Positions 7,502-17,012 are shown, numbered from the stretch's first letter. The stretch is 44,012 nucleotides of DNA from an uncultured SAR86 cluster bacterium (GCA_902610905.1 CACLXS010000008.1:1-44012); one strand, 5' to 3'. Notes: generated from the sequence alone by a model not told the origin. Program-made: numbers and translations.

Positions 7502-8193
7502 TATTTAATTCTCCTAAAGATTTCTCGACTAGATAAATTTCTTCCATCTAAACAAAAATGTATAGATTCTTGAGTAATATGCTTTAGGTGTTTTTTTGAC
7601 ACTTCTGAAAAGTTTCTCATGCGAATATTTATAATATCTTTTCCTGAAAAACTAGAATTATTTGACTCTCTAAAACCTCTTTGCGGAATAAATGAGTAGT
7701 TCTTATTTATATCAATAGGTTGGTTCAAGTCTATTTCATTTTCAAAATCTAATCCATAGCCAAGCATTTCAAGCATATCCAATTCAAAACTTCTTAAAGA
7801 TATTTCAATATTTTTCTCTGAACGAATTGCTGATAAAAAGTTTTCATATAACAAAAACAAATCTTCATGGACTGCATCCTTTGGAAGAAGCCTTATTAGT
7901 AACTCATTAATATAAAGAAGACTATAGCTTGTTTTAGAAAGAGCGTTAGTTGACTCAGAAAAGTCTCTATCTATATTTGTTAATATCTTCAACTCTGATC
8001 TGCCGGTATACGTAATCTTTAATTTAGTAAAGGGAGCTAAATATCCAAAAAATTTGGACTTAGGTTTCTTAGCTCCTTTAGCAATGATTGACATTTTTCC
8101 ATTTTTTTTTGTGAATAGGTCTACAATTAAACTCGTCTCTCCGTGCGGTCTATGATGTAAAAGAAAACATTCATCCCAGTCGCTATTAGTCAT
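7501..8193 (-). CDS. recO: DNA repair protein RecO
   Basis: RecO works with RecR (and RecF) to load RecA on gapped single-stranded DNA. The protein is 230 residues from the ATG at 8193; the frame is open to a TTG at 8205, but the ATG overlaps the era stop by eight bases in the normal coupled way. The N-terminal OB fold shows CFLLHHRPHGETSLIVDLFTK and GxxSIIAKGAKKPKSK, both typical. The rest is the helical C-terminal domain. The zinc cysteines of many Gram-positive RecO proteins are absent, as in gammaproteobacteria. Location in lepB-rnc-era-recO is fully conserved. Confidence 0.92.
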   Translation of the reverse strand: MTNSDWDECFLLHHRPHGETSLIVDLFTKKNGKMSIIAKGAKKPKSKFFGYLAPFTKLKITYTGRSELKILTNIDRDFSESTNALSKTSYSLLYINELLIRLLPKDAVHEDLFLLYENFLSAIRSEKNIEISLRSFELDMLEMLGYGLDFENEIDLNQPIDINKNYSFIPQRGFRESNNSSFSGKDIINIRMRNFSEVSKKHLKHITQESIHFCLDGRNLSSREIFRRIK

Positions 8194-9091
8194 AGCTTCC
8201 ACCAACCCCTAAGCTTTGAAGATAATCAGAATTTGTATTCCAATTTTTTTTAACCTTTACCCATGTTTTTAAAAAAACTTTTTTATTAAAGTACTTTTCT
8301 ATCTCAATCCTGGCCTGTTTTCCGATTTTCTTCAATGTATTTCCATCTTTTCCAATAACTATCTGCTTTTGACTATTTCTCGCAACAAAAATTACTGCAT
8401 GAATTTTAATTAAGGTTCCCTCATCTTCAAACAATTCAACTTGAACAAATGTGTCGTGCGGTAACTCATCGCCAAGCATTCTAATAATTTTTTCTCGGAT
8501 AAGTTCAGAAATCATAAACATATCTTTATGCGAGCTAGATGCTGAGTTTTTATCATATAAATGTTCGTTTTCTGGAAGATATTTTTTTATTAGATTTTCT
8601 AATTCATTTATGCCGTCATTATTAATCGCTGATATTGGTATAATGTCTAAAAAATTATATTCATTTAAAAGCCTATCAATAAGTGGTAGTAATTTATTTT
8701 TATCTGTAACCTGATCAACTTTGTTTACAACACATATAACTTTTGTATCAATTTGTTTAAGTTTTTTAAGTACTGATAAATCTTGTTCATCAAGCGTTAA
8801 TCTCTGAATAACAAAAAGAATAATATCTGAATCTTCCATTAAACTTTCGGCAGAGCGGTTTAACACCTTATTCATAACCTTAGGTGATTTAATATGGATG
8901 CCTGGTGTGTCTGCATATATCATCTGTTTATTGCCTTCGGTCTTAATTCCCAAAATATTATTTCTAGTAGTTTGCGATTTTCTTGACGTAATCGATATTT
9001 TTTTTCCTAATATGTGATTAAGAATTGTTGACTTTCCTACATTGGGTTTTCCAATGATGGAGATATATCCGCAGTAGCTTTTAGACATCAT
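8186..9091 (-). CDS. era: GTPase Era
   Basis: Era is a GTPase that binds the 3' end of 16S rRNA and helps mature the 30S subunit. At 301 residues it is the E. coli size. The G domain shows IGKPNVGKSTILN (P-loop), DTPGIH (G3) and VVNKVDQVT (G4). The C-terminal KH domain has DTFVQVELFEDEGTLIKIHAVI and QKQIVIGKDGNTLKKIGKQARIEIE, including the GKDGxxLKxIG loop. The ATG at 9091 (or 9088) overlaps the rnc stop. The rnc-era coupling is classical. Confidence 0.98.
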   Translation of the reverse strand: MMSKSYCGYISIIGKPNVGKSTILNHILGKKISITSRKSQTTRNNILGIKTEGNKQMIYADTPGIHIKSPKVMNKVLNRSAESLMEDSDIILFVIQRLTLDEQDLSVLKKLKQIDTKVICVVNKVDQVTDKNKLLPLIDRLLNEYNFLDIIPISAINNDGINELENLIKKYLPENEHLYDKNSASSSHKDMFMISELIREKIIRMLGDELPHDTFVQVELFEDEGTLIKIHAVIFVARNSQKQIVIGKDGNTLKKIGKQARIEIEKYFNKKVFLKTWVKVKKNWNTNSDYLQSLGVGGSYD

Positions 9092-9743
9092 TATGTTTTA
9101 TGTACGCTAAAAGTTTCATCGCAACATTTGTTTCAGCTATTCTTTTTGATGTACCGAAAGATTCAAACACCATATCTTTGTGCTTGACTCTACATGAAAA
9201 TTTACCCTTAGCAATGTCTTCAACAATATATTTTGGTAAATCACTTTTTAGAGATTGAAATAATTCCTGCAATTCTGTTTTCGCATCCTTAAAAGTCATA
9301 TCTTCAGATAATGCTGCTAAATTTTTATTAAAAGCTTTTAAAGTAATGTCTTTAGCGGCCTCCCAACCACCATCGATAAAGATTGCTCCTATAACTGCTT
9401 CAAATGCGCCTTCTAAGATTGAATTTTTTCGTTCCTTGGATAAATTTGCAGTACCCTTAGATAGTTTCACAACTTTTTCTAAAGATAGTTCTTCTGCTTT
9501 AATTGTTAAGGTTTCAGCTTTAACAAGATAAGCTCTCATTCTTGTTAACAGGCCCTCTTTTTGAGTATTAAATCTAATGAAAAGATATTCTGAAATAATG
9601 GAATTAAGAATTGAATCTCCTAAAAATTCAAGTCTTTCATTGTTTAAAGTATTACTAAAACTTTTATGTGTTAAAGCAAGTTCGATTAGTGCTTCATCTT
9701 GGAATGTATAACCCAATCGATTTTGAAGATCTTTATAAGACAT
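9081..9743 (-). CDS. rnc: Ribonuclease III
   Basis: RNase III cuts double-stranded RNA and processes rRNA precursors. The 220-residue protein has the catalytic domain with the signature NERLEFLGDSILNSIIS and the downstream acidic LEGAFEAVIGAIFIDGGW (second metal-binding Glu). A double-stranded RNA-binding domain fills the last 70 residues (DAKTELQELFQS, FSCRVKHKDMVFESFGTSKRI). It starts ATG at 9741-9743, sharing a base with the lepB stop (TAATG), and overlaps era at its 3' end. The length is close to E. coli RNase III (226). Confidence 0.97.
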   Translation of the reverse strand: MSYKDLQNRLGYTFQDEALIELALTHKSFSNTLNNERLEFLGDSILNSIISEYLFIRFNTQKEGLLTRMRAYLVKAETLTIKAEELSLEKVVKLSKGTANLSKERKNSILEGAFEAVIGAIFIDGGWEAAKDITLKAFNKNLAALSEDMTFKDAKTELQELFQSLKSDLPKYIVEDIAKGKFSCRVKHKDMVFESFGTSKRIAETNVAMKLLAYIKHNDV

Positions 9744-10687
9744 TAATTAATTGTGCCAACTCTTGAGAAATATGGAAGACATGTCCAACACTCCCAAGTC
9801 ATAAAAAGATAACTAGCTTCCCCAAAGAAATTTTCTCTTGGAACAAAACCAACATCTTTTGTACTATCGTTTGAATTATCTCTGTTATCTCCCATCACAA
9901 AATAATTCCCGCTAGGTACAGTCCATTCAGATGGGTACTGAATGTTTTCACCACGAATATTTCTGGTTAAAAACTTCCTATTTCCATGTTCTTCGTAATA
10001 ATAATCAATAATTACATTAGATTCTTTAGATGTAATTTTTCCTGATAGATCTCTATATCTTTTAGTAATTTGCTCTTCTTTTGTTTTGTAAAATGTTCTC
10101 TTAATTGGATTGCCATTGACATAAACTTGTTTATTAATAATTCTAATTTTGTCACCAGGCATACCAATTAGTCTTTTTACATAAGGTACTGGATTATGTT
10201 GAGGAACAAACACAACAACATCACCATATTGAGGGTCACTTTGAGATAGTGGGTTGCCTATTCTATTAATTTTATATCCATAAGAGTTTTTATCAACTAG
10301 TAAAAAATCTCCTACTTTTAGGCCAGGCATCATTGATCCAGACGGAATTTGGTATGGCTCATAAATAAAAGTTCTCAATATAAATATAAGAAAAATAGGA
10401 ATAAAATATCCTCTCGAAGACGAAATAATTTCATTATTTTTAAGAAACAAGCCAACCAAAAGCACTAAAAGAGAAATAACTGAGCCTACTAAAAGAACAA
10501 TACTTAAATCACCCGCATTGATAAAGATGCTATAAAGCATCATTAATCCAAAAATTGTTGACAGCAAAGATGAGTTATTTGCTACAAAATTATCTTTATA
10601 GCTTTCTTTTATCTCGCTAATAATCCATGCAACAAGCACAGCAACCATTCCAATCATTGAAATTATAAAAATTGGGTCTGATAACAC
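9743..10687 (-). CDS. lepB: Signal peptidase I
   Basis: LepB removes signal peptides from exported proteins on the periplasmic side of the inner membrane. The 314-residue protein starts with two to three membrane segments (about residues 7-24, 41-82 and 93-108). The serine-lysine dyad then follows: Ser118 in YQIPSGSMMPGLKVGDF and Lys171 in VPYVKRLIGMPGDKI. The MGDNRDNSNDS motif is near the end. The start codon is GTG at 10687, just two bases after the lepA stop, so it depends on lepA translation. Standard order lepA-lepB-rnc. Confidence 0.97.
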   Translation of the reverse strand: MLSDPIFIISMIGMVAVLVAWIISEIKESYKDNFVANNSSLLSTIFGLMMLYSIFINAGDLSIVLLVGSVISLLVLLVGLFLKNNEIISSSRGYFIPIFLIFILRTFIYEPYQIPSGSMMPGLKVGDFLLVDKNSYGYKINRIGNPLSQSDPQYGDVVVFVPQHNPVPYVKRLIGMPGDKIRIINKQVYVNGNPIKRTFYKTKEEQITKRYRDLSGKITSKESNVIIDYYYEEHGNRKFLTRNIRGENIQYPSEWTVPSGNYFVMGDNRDNSNDSTKDVGFVPRENFFGEASYLFMTWECWTCLPYFSRVGTIN

Positions 10688-10688
10688 G

Positions 10689-12476
10689 TTATTCTCCAGA
10701 TTTAAAATAATTTAAGAAGGCATCTTGTGGTATTGATACTTTACCGAATTGCTTCATTTTTTTCTTTCCATCTTTTTGTTTTTCAAGTAGTTTCTTTTTC
10801 CTAGTAATGTCGCCACCATAACATTTAGCTGTAACATTTTTTCTTAATGCTTTAACAGTCTCTCTTGAAATAATTTTAGAGCCAAGAGCTACTTGAATTG
10901 GCACATCAAACATTTGTCTCGGTATAAGCTTTTGAAGATTTGCAGCAATCTCTCTAGCTTTTTGAGTTGAAAAAGATTTATGAACAATCATAGATAAAGC
11001 ATCTATTTTTTGATTATTAATTAATATGTCTATTTTGGTTAAATCTGACTTAAAAAATCCAATCAAAGAGTATTCAATTGATGCAAAACCCTTGGTAGAA
11101 GATTTTATTTGATCAAAGAAGTCGACTATTACTGATGATAAAGGCATTTCAAAAACAATAGAAACTTGATTTCCAAAATAAGTCATATCTTTTTGTACGC
11201 CTCTTTTCCCAGTGCAAAGAGTAATAACATTCCCAACATATTCATTGGGAGTCAAGATAGTGGTACTAACAATTGGTTCTCTAATCTCCTCAATATCATT
11301 TGGAAGAGGTAGTTGAGATGGGTTGTCAATTTTTATAACTTCACCATCTGTTTTTAATACTTCATATTCAACAGATGGAGCAGTAGATATAAGATCTAGA
11401 TCATATTCTCTTTCTAGCCTTTCTCTTATAACTTCCATATGAAGAGTTCCAAGAAAGCCACATCTAAATCCAAATCCAAGAGCATCTGAAACTTCTGGTT
11501 CATAAATAAGAGATGAGTCATTTAATATTAGTTTAGAAAGAGCATCTCTGAACCTTTCATAATCATCAGAATTAACAGTGAACATTGATGCAAAAACCTT
11601 TGGATTTACCTTTTTAAAACCGGGTAGAGGTTGAGTAATTTCATCGCCTGCCTCAAGAATAGTATCGCCAACGGGAGCACCTTTAATATTTTTTATACCA
11701 GCAACCAAATAACCCACTTCACCAGCAGATAAAAAATCTTTTTTAATCTTTTTAGGTGAAAATATTCCTAATTCATCTACATTATGAGATTGTCCTGTTG
11801 AATGAATTTTAAATTTTTGACCAGTCTTAATTGAACCATTTTTTATTCTTATTAGTGACACAACGCCTAAATAAGAATCAAACCATGAATCAACAATTAA
11901 TGCTTGCAATGGTTCAGTTAAGCTTCCATCTGGTGAGGGAATATCTGTAACAAGCATATCTAGTAAATCCTCAATTCCTACTCCAGTTTTTGCACTCACA
12001 AGAGGTGCTGAGACTGCATTAATACCAATCATATCTTCAATTTCTTTTTTAACTCGCTCAGGCTCTGATTGAGGTAAATCGATTTTGTTAATAACAGGAA
12101 CTACTTCTAACCCCTGATCAACTGCTGTATAACAATTTGCTAATGTTTGTGCCTCAACTCCTTGAGATCCATCTACAACAAGTAATGCACCTTCACATGC
12201 CGATAATGATCTAGATACTTCATATGAAAAATCTACATGTCCGGGAGTATCAATAAAATTTAATAAATAACTAATGTCGTCTTTTTTATATTCTAAGGTT
12301 ACAGCTTGAGCCTTGATAGTGATTCCTCTTTCTCTTTCAATATCCATTGAATCAAGAATCTGTTCTGACATTTCTCTAGCTGACAGTCCTCCGCAATATT
12401 CAATTAATCTATCAGATAAGGTCGATTTACCATGATCAATATGGGCAATGACTGAGAAATTTCTAATATTTTTCAT
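10689..12476 (-). CDS. lepA: Elongation factor 4 (LepA)
   Basis: LepA is a ribosome-associated GTPase that acts in translation and 30S assembly. The 595 residues match the usual length. It begins with [19 protein letters not shown] (P-loop), followed by [11 protein letters not shown] (switch I), [18 protein letters not shown] and VINKIDLP. The LepA-specific C-terminal domain ([20 protein letters not shown]) is complete. The nearest upstream gene, the DegP/MucD protease, ends 61 bases before, so lepA may have its own promoter in that gap; I found no convincing one. The lepB gene follows after two bases. Confidence 0.98.
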   Translation of the reverse strand: MKNIRNFSVIAHIDHGKSTLSDRLIEYCGGLSAREMSEQILDSMDIERERGITIKAQAVTLEYKKDDISYLLNFIDTPGHVDFSYEVSRSLSACEGALLVVDGSQGVEAQTLANCYTAVDQGLEVVPVINKIDLPQSEPERVKKEIEDMIGINAVSAPLVSAKTGVGIEDLLDMLVTDIPSPDGSLTEPLQALIVDSWFDSYLGVVSLIRIKNGSIKTGQKFKIHSTGQSHNVDELGIFSPKKIKKDFLSAGEVGYLVAGIKNIKGAPVGDTILEAGDEITQPLPGFKKVNPKVFASMFTVNSDDYERFRDALSKLILNDSSLIYEPEVSDALGFGFRCGFLGTLHMEVIRERLEREYDLDLISTAPSVEYEVLKTDGEVIKIDNPSQLPLPNDIEEIREPIVSTTILTPNEYVGNVITLCTGKRGVQKDMTYFGNQVSIVFEMPLSSVIVDFFDQIKSSTKGFASIEYSLIGFFKSDLTKIDILINNQKIDALSMIVHKSFSTQKAREIAANLQKLIPRQMFDVPIQVALGSKIISRETVKALRKNVTAKCYGGDITRKKKLLEKQKDGKKKMKQFGKVSIPQDAFLNYFKSGE

Positions 12477-12537
12477 AAGGTGCTGCTATTTTACAGCCAA
12501 TATTGCAAATATAGGAGTATCAAGAACTTTTTATCTT

Positions 12538-13938
12538 CTAATTAATCGTAATCGATCTAATTATCCGATTTCCATTTCTATTAAGGTGAAGAGCTATTTT
12601 ATTGCCAGAAGAGAAGTTTTCTATGGCTTCTTCATAAGATTCAACATCAAACACTTCATATTTGCTGCCTTTGTATTGAATCATTGTTATCAAGTCGCCT
12701 CTCATAACCTTACCTGATGCAGGCGATCCTGGATTAACTCTTGATACGACTACCCCATCAGGTAAATTCGTCATTGAGGGGTTATCTCTATCAATCTCTG
12801 CTACCTTTATTCCTATTGGATCAGTTGATCCCTGAGATTTTGCTGGTATGAATGAGTCTTGATTAACTGGTAATTCACCTAGAGTAAATTTAAGTTCAAT
12901 TTCTTTGCCATCTCGAATTATTTTTCCTTTTGCCTTGGATTCAGGTTGAATTTGACCTACAACATGAGGCAAGTCAGAACTAAACTTTATTTCTTTGTTA
13001 TCAAACTCAATTATTACATCACCAGGAAGTAATCCAGCATTATCTGCAGACTCACCTTCTTCGACATCATTTATAAGTGCTCCATATGGCTTCTTCATAC
13101 TCAGGGCTTCAGCTAGATCACTATCAACTTCACTCATTCTTACACCAAGGTATCCTCTTGAAACCTTACCTTTTTCAATAATTTGTTCAGCAACATCGAT
13201 TGCTACATTTATTGGAATTGCAAAAGCTAAACCTTGATACCCTCCACTTCTTGAGTAAATTTGAGAATTAATACCAACAACTTTTCCATCTAAATCAAAC
13301 AAAGGTCCACCTGAATTACCAGGATTAATCGCAACATCTGTTTGTAAAAAAGGAACATAATTTCCGATATTATTGTTTTGAATACTTCTACCTTTGGCAC
13401 TAACAATCCCCGCAGTAACTGAAAAATCAAAACTAAAAGGTGACCCAATTGCCACAACCCAATCACCGACTTTTAAGTTATCACTATCGCCAGGAGTTAC
13501 TTGTGGCAAATTTTTTCCCTCAACTTTTAACAAAGCTAGATCGGAAAGCGGATCAACGCCTACAATTTCAGCAATAAGCTCTCTTCTATCTGATAATGAA
13601 ACAATAACTTCAGTTGCATCTTCAACAACATGATAATTAGTTAATATATAGTTGTCTTTTAATATAAAGCCTGAGCCGTATGATGTAGCTTCTCTTTTTT
13701 GTTGAGGCATTTCGCGAAACTGTCTAGGTATGCCAAACCTTTCAAGCATTTCATCTGGAATACCCCCATAACCAAATGATTGCCTTTGTGAAACTTCTTT
13801 TTTTGCTGTGATATTTACTACTGCTGGGGCTGAATCTTCTACAAGTTCAGAAATATTTTCAGGCAATGCAGCAAATAAATTTGAAGATATAAGAATGTTA
13901 CATATAAATAGAGTTAATAATTTTTTATAGTTTTTCAT
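12538..13938 (-). CDS. mucD: Periplasmic serine protease of the DegP/DegQ/MucD family
   Basis: A periplasmic quality-control protease with chaperone role in envelope stress. The 466-residue protein has a cleavable signal peptide (about residues 1-23, ending NLFAAL). The trypsin-like domain carries the triad His103 (TNYHVVEDA), Asp133 (DPLSDLALLKV) and Ser209 (NPGNSGGPL). Two PDZ domains follow (about 255-345 with RGYLGV, and 360-460). It is the third gene of rpoE-rseA-protease, 16 bases after rseA, the position of mucD in Pseudomonas, so I use that symbol. It is probably induced by RpoE with its operon. DegP and DegQ are alternative names of the same family. Confidence 0.93.
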   Translation of the reverse strand: MKNYKKLLTLFICNILISSNLFAALPENISELVEDSAPAVVNITAKKEVSQRQSFGYGGIPDEMLERFGIPRQFREMPQQKREATSYGSGFILKDNYILTNYHVVEDATEVIVSLSDRRELIAEIVGVDPLSDLALLKVEGKNLPQVTPGDSDNLKVGDWVVAIGSPFSFDFSVTAGIVSAKGRSIQNNNIGNYVPFLQTDVAINPGNSGGPLFDLDGKVVGINSQIYSRSGGYQGLAFAIPINVAIDVAEQIIEKGKVSRGYLGVRMSEVDSDLAEALSMKKPYGALINDVEEGESADNAGLLPGDVIIEFDNKEIKFSSDLPHVVGQIQPESKAKGKIIRDGKEIELKFTLGELPVNQDSFIPAKSQGSTDPIGIKVAEIDRDNPSMTNLPDGVVVSRVNPGSPASGKVMRGDLITMIQYKGSKYEVFDVESYEEAIENFSSGNKIALHLNRNGNRIIRSITIN

Positions 13939-13954
13939 GTTCGTTGTCTTTTGA

Positions 13955-14638
13955 TTATTTGATATTTATCGAATTAGCTATTTCTAATGCTGATTTTTGA
14001 TCAATATTCCCATATAAGGTTAAAACTTTACCATCCTGCATTGGGACAACGTATATCATTTTATCTTTATGCTGCCAATTCCTTACCTTTTTAATACCTA
14101 AATTATTTTTTTCAATACGTAATATAAAGTTTTTATTACCTTTATTATATGTTCTGCTATTTGGACTTGTTCTTGTATAGCCAACATTTCTTAAATCAAC
14201 ATTGTATGAGGTCATATTGTCATTTGGTTGATTGTTAATTACTTCCATAACATGGTCAACAAGATTTTCTTCTGCTCTGTTTGCTGTGTCTTTAGCTTCT
14301 TTGCTATTAACAGCAATATTTATCTGATTTTTAGCAGATAAATCCTCTCCCATACGATTTAAATCAAATTGGTTGATGGCAAAAAAGGTAATAAGCACTG
14401 TGGCAGCTGCAGTAATTGAGTTAGAAACCCAAAAATTGAATTTTTTACTTCTCCTGCTAGATGTTATTGATTGAACATTATTTTTTTGCTGCCTCACGGC
14501 AGATGATATCAATGCATATTTAGATAATTTATTTTGTAAATTAATATCATTCTCTATCATCAGTAATACTTCATCGACTTCTGTATCGCCAAGCTCTCCA
14601 TCGTAAAGAGCTGATATTTTTTCTTCTATGTTATCCAT
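13955..14638 (-). CDS. rseA: Anti-sigma-E factor (RseA/MucA-like) with extra C-terminal part
   Basis: This inner-membrane protein should hold RpoE inactive until envelope stress triggers its cleavage. The 227 residues start with the RseA N-terminal domain (EEKISALYDGELGDTEVDEVL), which binds the sigma factor. One membrane segment lies at about 71-90 (SNSITAAATVLITFFAINQF) and a periplasmic part follows. That part includes VDLRNVGYTR, which resembles the PYVRxVGY of MucA. The last 75 residues (FILRIEKNN, YVVPMQDGKVLTLYGNID) go beyond usual RseA and vaguely recall the C-terminal end of RseB/MucB. The start overlaps rpoE by eight bases. No rseB gene follows. Confidence 0.85.
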   Translation of the reverse strand: MDNIEEKISALYDGELGDTEVDEVLLMIENDINLQNKLSKYALISSAVRQQKNNVQSITSSRRSKKFNFWVSNSITAAATVLITFFAINQFDLNRMGEDLSAKNQINIAVNSKEAKDTANRAEENLVDHVMEVINNQPNDNMTSYNVDLRNVGYTRTSPNSRTYNKGNKNFILRIEKNNLGIKKVRNWQHKDKMIYVVPMQDGKVLTLYGNIDQKSALEIANSINIK

Positions 14639-15203
14639 CTAATAGATCCTCCGATATATATGTAAGAATATTTTCTCGCGCTCTAAATATTCTTGATCTA
14701 ACAGTTCCTATTGGTGTTTCAGTAATTATAGATATTTCCTCATAACTTTTGCCTTCGGACTCTCTCAGTGTAAAGGCAGTCTTTAGTGGTTCAGGCAATT
14801 TATCAACATATCTTTTTATTTTATCTAAGGACTCATAATGCATTAAGTCCTGTTCTGGATTCGTATAAGAAGGTATATCAAAATCAGTGTCACTTGTTGA
14901 AACATTTATCTTATCTTTTTTATATGAGGAACTAACAAAATGATTTTTTGCTAGATTAATAGCAATTCTATAAACCCATGTAAAAAATGCGCTATCTCCT
15001 CTAAATGTAGCAATTTGTTGCCATACTTTTATAAATGTTTGCTGAGCAAGGTCTTCTGAATCCTCTTTTGACTTGGTAAATGAATATAGGGATGCATATA
15101 CTCTCGGATAGTATTTAGTCATTAAAAAATTAAATGCTCCTTCATTCCCATCTTGGGCCTTCTTAATTAACAAGGAATCTTCAATAGTTGAATCTTTTTT
15201 CAT
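14631..15203 (-). CDS. rpoE: RNA polymerase sigma-E factor (ECF family, RpoE/AlgU)
   Basis: An extracytoplasmic-function sigma factor for the envelope stress regulon. The 190 residues are the size of E. coli RpoE (191). Region 2 shows DGNEGAFNFLMTKYYPRVY and DSEDLAQQTFIKVWQQIATFRGDSAFFTWVYRIAINLAKN. Region 4 shows LPEPLKTAFTLRESEGKSYEEIS and GTVRSRIFRAREN, the helix-turn-helix that reads -35. Its start has a Shine-Dalgarno AAAGGAAC about nine bases upstream. The adjacent rseA gene overlaps it by eight bases. A candidate RpoE-type promoter lies directly upstream (separate entry), as expected for autoregulation. Confidence 0.96.
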   Translation of the reverse strand: MKKDSTIEDSLLIKKAQDGNEGAFNFLMTKYYPRVYASLYSFTKSKEDSEDLAQQTFIKVWQQIATFRGDSAFFTWVYRIAINLAKNHFVSSSYKKDKINVSTSDTDFDIPSYTNPEQDLMHYESLDKIKRYVDKLPEPLKTAFTLRESEGKSYEEISIITETPIGTVRSRIFRARENILTYISEDLLDG

Positions 15204-15224
15204 CGATTTAAGTTCCTTTTCATA

Positions 15225-15253
15225 TCAGACAAGCAAAATAATTAAAAGTTTCC
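15225..15253 (-). promoter_or_regulatory. Candidate RpoE/AlgU-type promoter of rpoE
   Basis: On the minus strand GGAAACTT (15253-15246) is followed, 16 bases after its AAACTT, by TCTGA (15229-15225). The known RpoE/AlgU consensus is GAACTT, 16-17 bases, TCTGA; five of six bases match at -35, the spacer is exact and the -10 is perfect. It lies upstream of rpoE and would give a leader of roughly 15-20 bases with the ribosome binding site. It overlaps the sdhE 3' end. Autoregulation is the established pattern for rpoE in E. coli and Pseudomonas. Confidence 0.65.
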
Positions 15254-15499
15254 TTGCTTATGGAATTTTTTAAGATATTCATCAATGAAATCTTCGTGAA
15301 TTTCATTGCCTAGACTTTCATTTTTAAACATATAATCAAAAAGCTTTTGATCGTCATAATCAAGAACTTGATCAAAGGTGTCAATAGAATATTCATCAAG
15401 TGTGTTTAATGTGGTTTTTGAGAACTCTCTCAGCAATAAATCTATTTCTCGCATACCTCGTCTACATTTCCATGTGATTCTGTTTATTTCTGTATTCAT
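15242..15499 (-). CDS. sdhE: Succinate dehydrogenase flavinylation factor SdhE
   Basis: SdhE (YgfY) is a small factor that helps attach FAD covalently to SdhA. The 85-residue protein has the family signature WKCRRGMREIDLLLREF near the N-terminus (RGxxE motif) and FDQVLDYDDQKLFDYMF in the middle. It ends acidic, as usual. It lies upstream of rpoE on the same strand with 38 bases between, and divergent from ygfZ. In other gammaproteobacteria sdhE and ygfZ are also neighbours. Length equals that of E. coli SdhE (88). Confidence 0.93.
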   Translation of the reverse strand: MNTEINRITWKCRRGMREIDLLLREFSKTTLNTLDEYSIDTFDQVLDYDDQKLFDYMFKNESLGNEIHEDFIDEYLKKFHKQGNF

Positions 15500-15589
15500 T
15501 AGTTAAAATATTATGTTGTTAAACAATTTTACAAGAAAATAGATATACAAAAAAAATTAATATCATTTGGCTCAATATATTTAGAAGCT

Positions 15590-16318
15590 ATGAAAATAAT
15601 TTCTGTTCATGGTGATATTGATAAAGTAGAGAATTTGCTTCAAGGACAGATAACTTCTGATGTAACGCTATTGGGCAATGAAGAGTACCAACTCTCATCT
15701 ATATGCAATCAAAAAGGTGAGGTGATGGCTGGATTTATTATTCATAAGTCAAAGAACTACAAAATATTAATAGATGAAACTCTTGTAAATACATTTATCG
15801 ATGAGTTAAGTCCATTTGCAAAATTTTTTGGTGTTACCTTCTCTATTGAAGATGGGTTTGTACATGGTCATATAACACCAGATAAAAATGAAAAAGCATT
15901 TATTTTAAATGATATTTTCTCACTTTCAGTCTCATTAGAAAAAGAAATTCTTGTTAATAATCAATCTCTATTAATGAATGATTGGGTTGTTGCCAATAAA
16001 CTAGCACTAAATCTTGATTTGAACCTTGATGATATTGGTAAGTACAGGCCCTTAGAGATAAATTATGATAAAAATAGGGTTGCTTTTGATAAAGGCTGCT
16101 TCAGAGGTCAAGAAATTATTGCCAGGATGAAATATCTTGGTGTTGATAGAAGAAAATTTGTGACAATAATTTCTCCAGAAGCGATTAAAGAAAATAAAAA
16201 TTTTAAAGTTATTGGTGAAATTCTAAGATATAAAGACTTTTATGTTTTTAGTAGCTCGATAAAAAGAGATTTTCTTGATGAGTTTTCTTCAAACAACCCA
16301 AGCACAGTAATAATCTAG
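15590..16318 (+). CDS. ygfZ: tRNA-modifying folate-binding protein YgfZ
   Basis: YgfZ is a folate-dependent protein that supports certain Fe-S enzymes, including MiaB. The 242-residue protein has the decisive motif KGCFRGQEIIARMKYLG (K-G-C-x-x-G-Q-E, Cys170), preceded by DIGKYRPLEINYDK. The N-terminal half has LLQGQITSDV, typical of the aminomethyltransferase fold. It is shorter than the E. coli protein (326), mostly at the C-terminus. The start has no strong ribosome binding site. It is divergent from sdhE (90-base gap) and ends two bases from the convergent ung. Confidence 0.9.
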   Translation: MKIISVHGDIDKVENLLQGQITSDVTLLGNEEYQLSSICNQKGEVMAGFIIHKSKNYKILIDETLVNTFIDELSPFAKFFGVTFSIEDGFVHGHITPDKNEKAFILNDIFSLSVSLEKEILVNNQSLLMNDWVVANKLALNLDLNLDDIGKYRPLEINYDKNRVAFDKGCFRGQEIIARMKYLGVDRRKFVTIISPEAIKENKNFKVIGEILRYKDFYVFSSSIKRDFLDEFSSNNPSTVII

Positions 16319-16320
16319 AA

Positions 16321-16998
16321 CTACCATAAAATTGGTTGCTTTTTATTTTTTATAAGCAGTTCATTAGTTAATGAAAAATGTTTACACCCAAAAAAACCCC
16401 TATATGAGGATAGTGGAGAAGGATGAGATGATTTAAGTATGTGATTAACATTTTTATTTATCAGTTTTTCTTTTTCTTGAGCATCTCTGCCCCACAAAAG
16501 AAAAATAACTCCCCCTTTTATATTAAGAAGGTCAATAACAGAATCAATTAAAATATTCCAACCAATACTTTTATGAGACCCAGCTTCAGATTTATTTACG
16601 GTCAATGAAGAATTTAACAAAAGCACACCTTGAGCTGCCCACTGCTCAAGATTGCCTGAACTATAAATACAATCTCCTATATCATCTTGGATTTCTTTAT
16701 AAATATTTTTTAAAGAGCCAGGGATTTTGTTTCCATTGTTCACAGCAAATGCAAGACCGTTTGCTAAGCCTGGTTGATGATATGGATCTTGTCCAAATAT
16801 AACTACTTTTGTATTTAAAAAACTGCACAATTCAAAAGCCTTATAGATATCTTGAAAGGCAGGATATATTTCTTTGCCTGCTTGTTGAAATGATAAAATT
16901 TTATTAATTGGTTTAAGTAAATTGATGGTAATTCCATTCTTTCTAAGCTCATGATCCCAATCATTTGGTATTTTATTTAGTGCCTTAATTTGTTGCAT
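16321..16998 (-). CDS. ung: Uracil-DNA glycosylase
   Basis: Ung removes uracil from DNA. The protein is 225 residues from the ATG at 16998; the frame stays open to a TTG at 17007. Family motifs are intact: VVIFGQDPYHQPGLANGLAF (catalytic Asp in GQDPYH), GVLLLNSSLTV, and HPSPLSSYRGFFGCKHFS (catalytic His in HPSPLS). The upstream 15-50 bases contain a palindrome of two DnaA boxes and a third near-match (separate entry). An extended -10 sequence lies just before these. There is no good Shine-Dalgarno. The gene is convergent with ygfZ (two bases apart). Confidence 0.97.
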   Translation of the reverse strand: MQQIKALNKIPNDWDHELRKNGITINLLKPINKILSFQQAGKEIYPAFQDIYKAFELCSFLNTKVVIFGQDPYHQPGLANGLAFAVNNGNKIPGSLKNIYKEIQDDIGDCIYSSGNLEQWAAQGVLLLNSSLTVNKSEAGSHKSIGWNILIDSVIDLLNIKGGVIFLLWGRDAQEKEKLINKNVNHILKSSHPSPLSSYRGFFGCKHFSLTNELLIKNKKQPILW

Positions 16999-17012
16999 TT
17001 TTATCAAAATTT

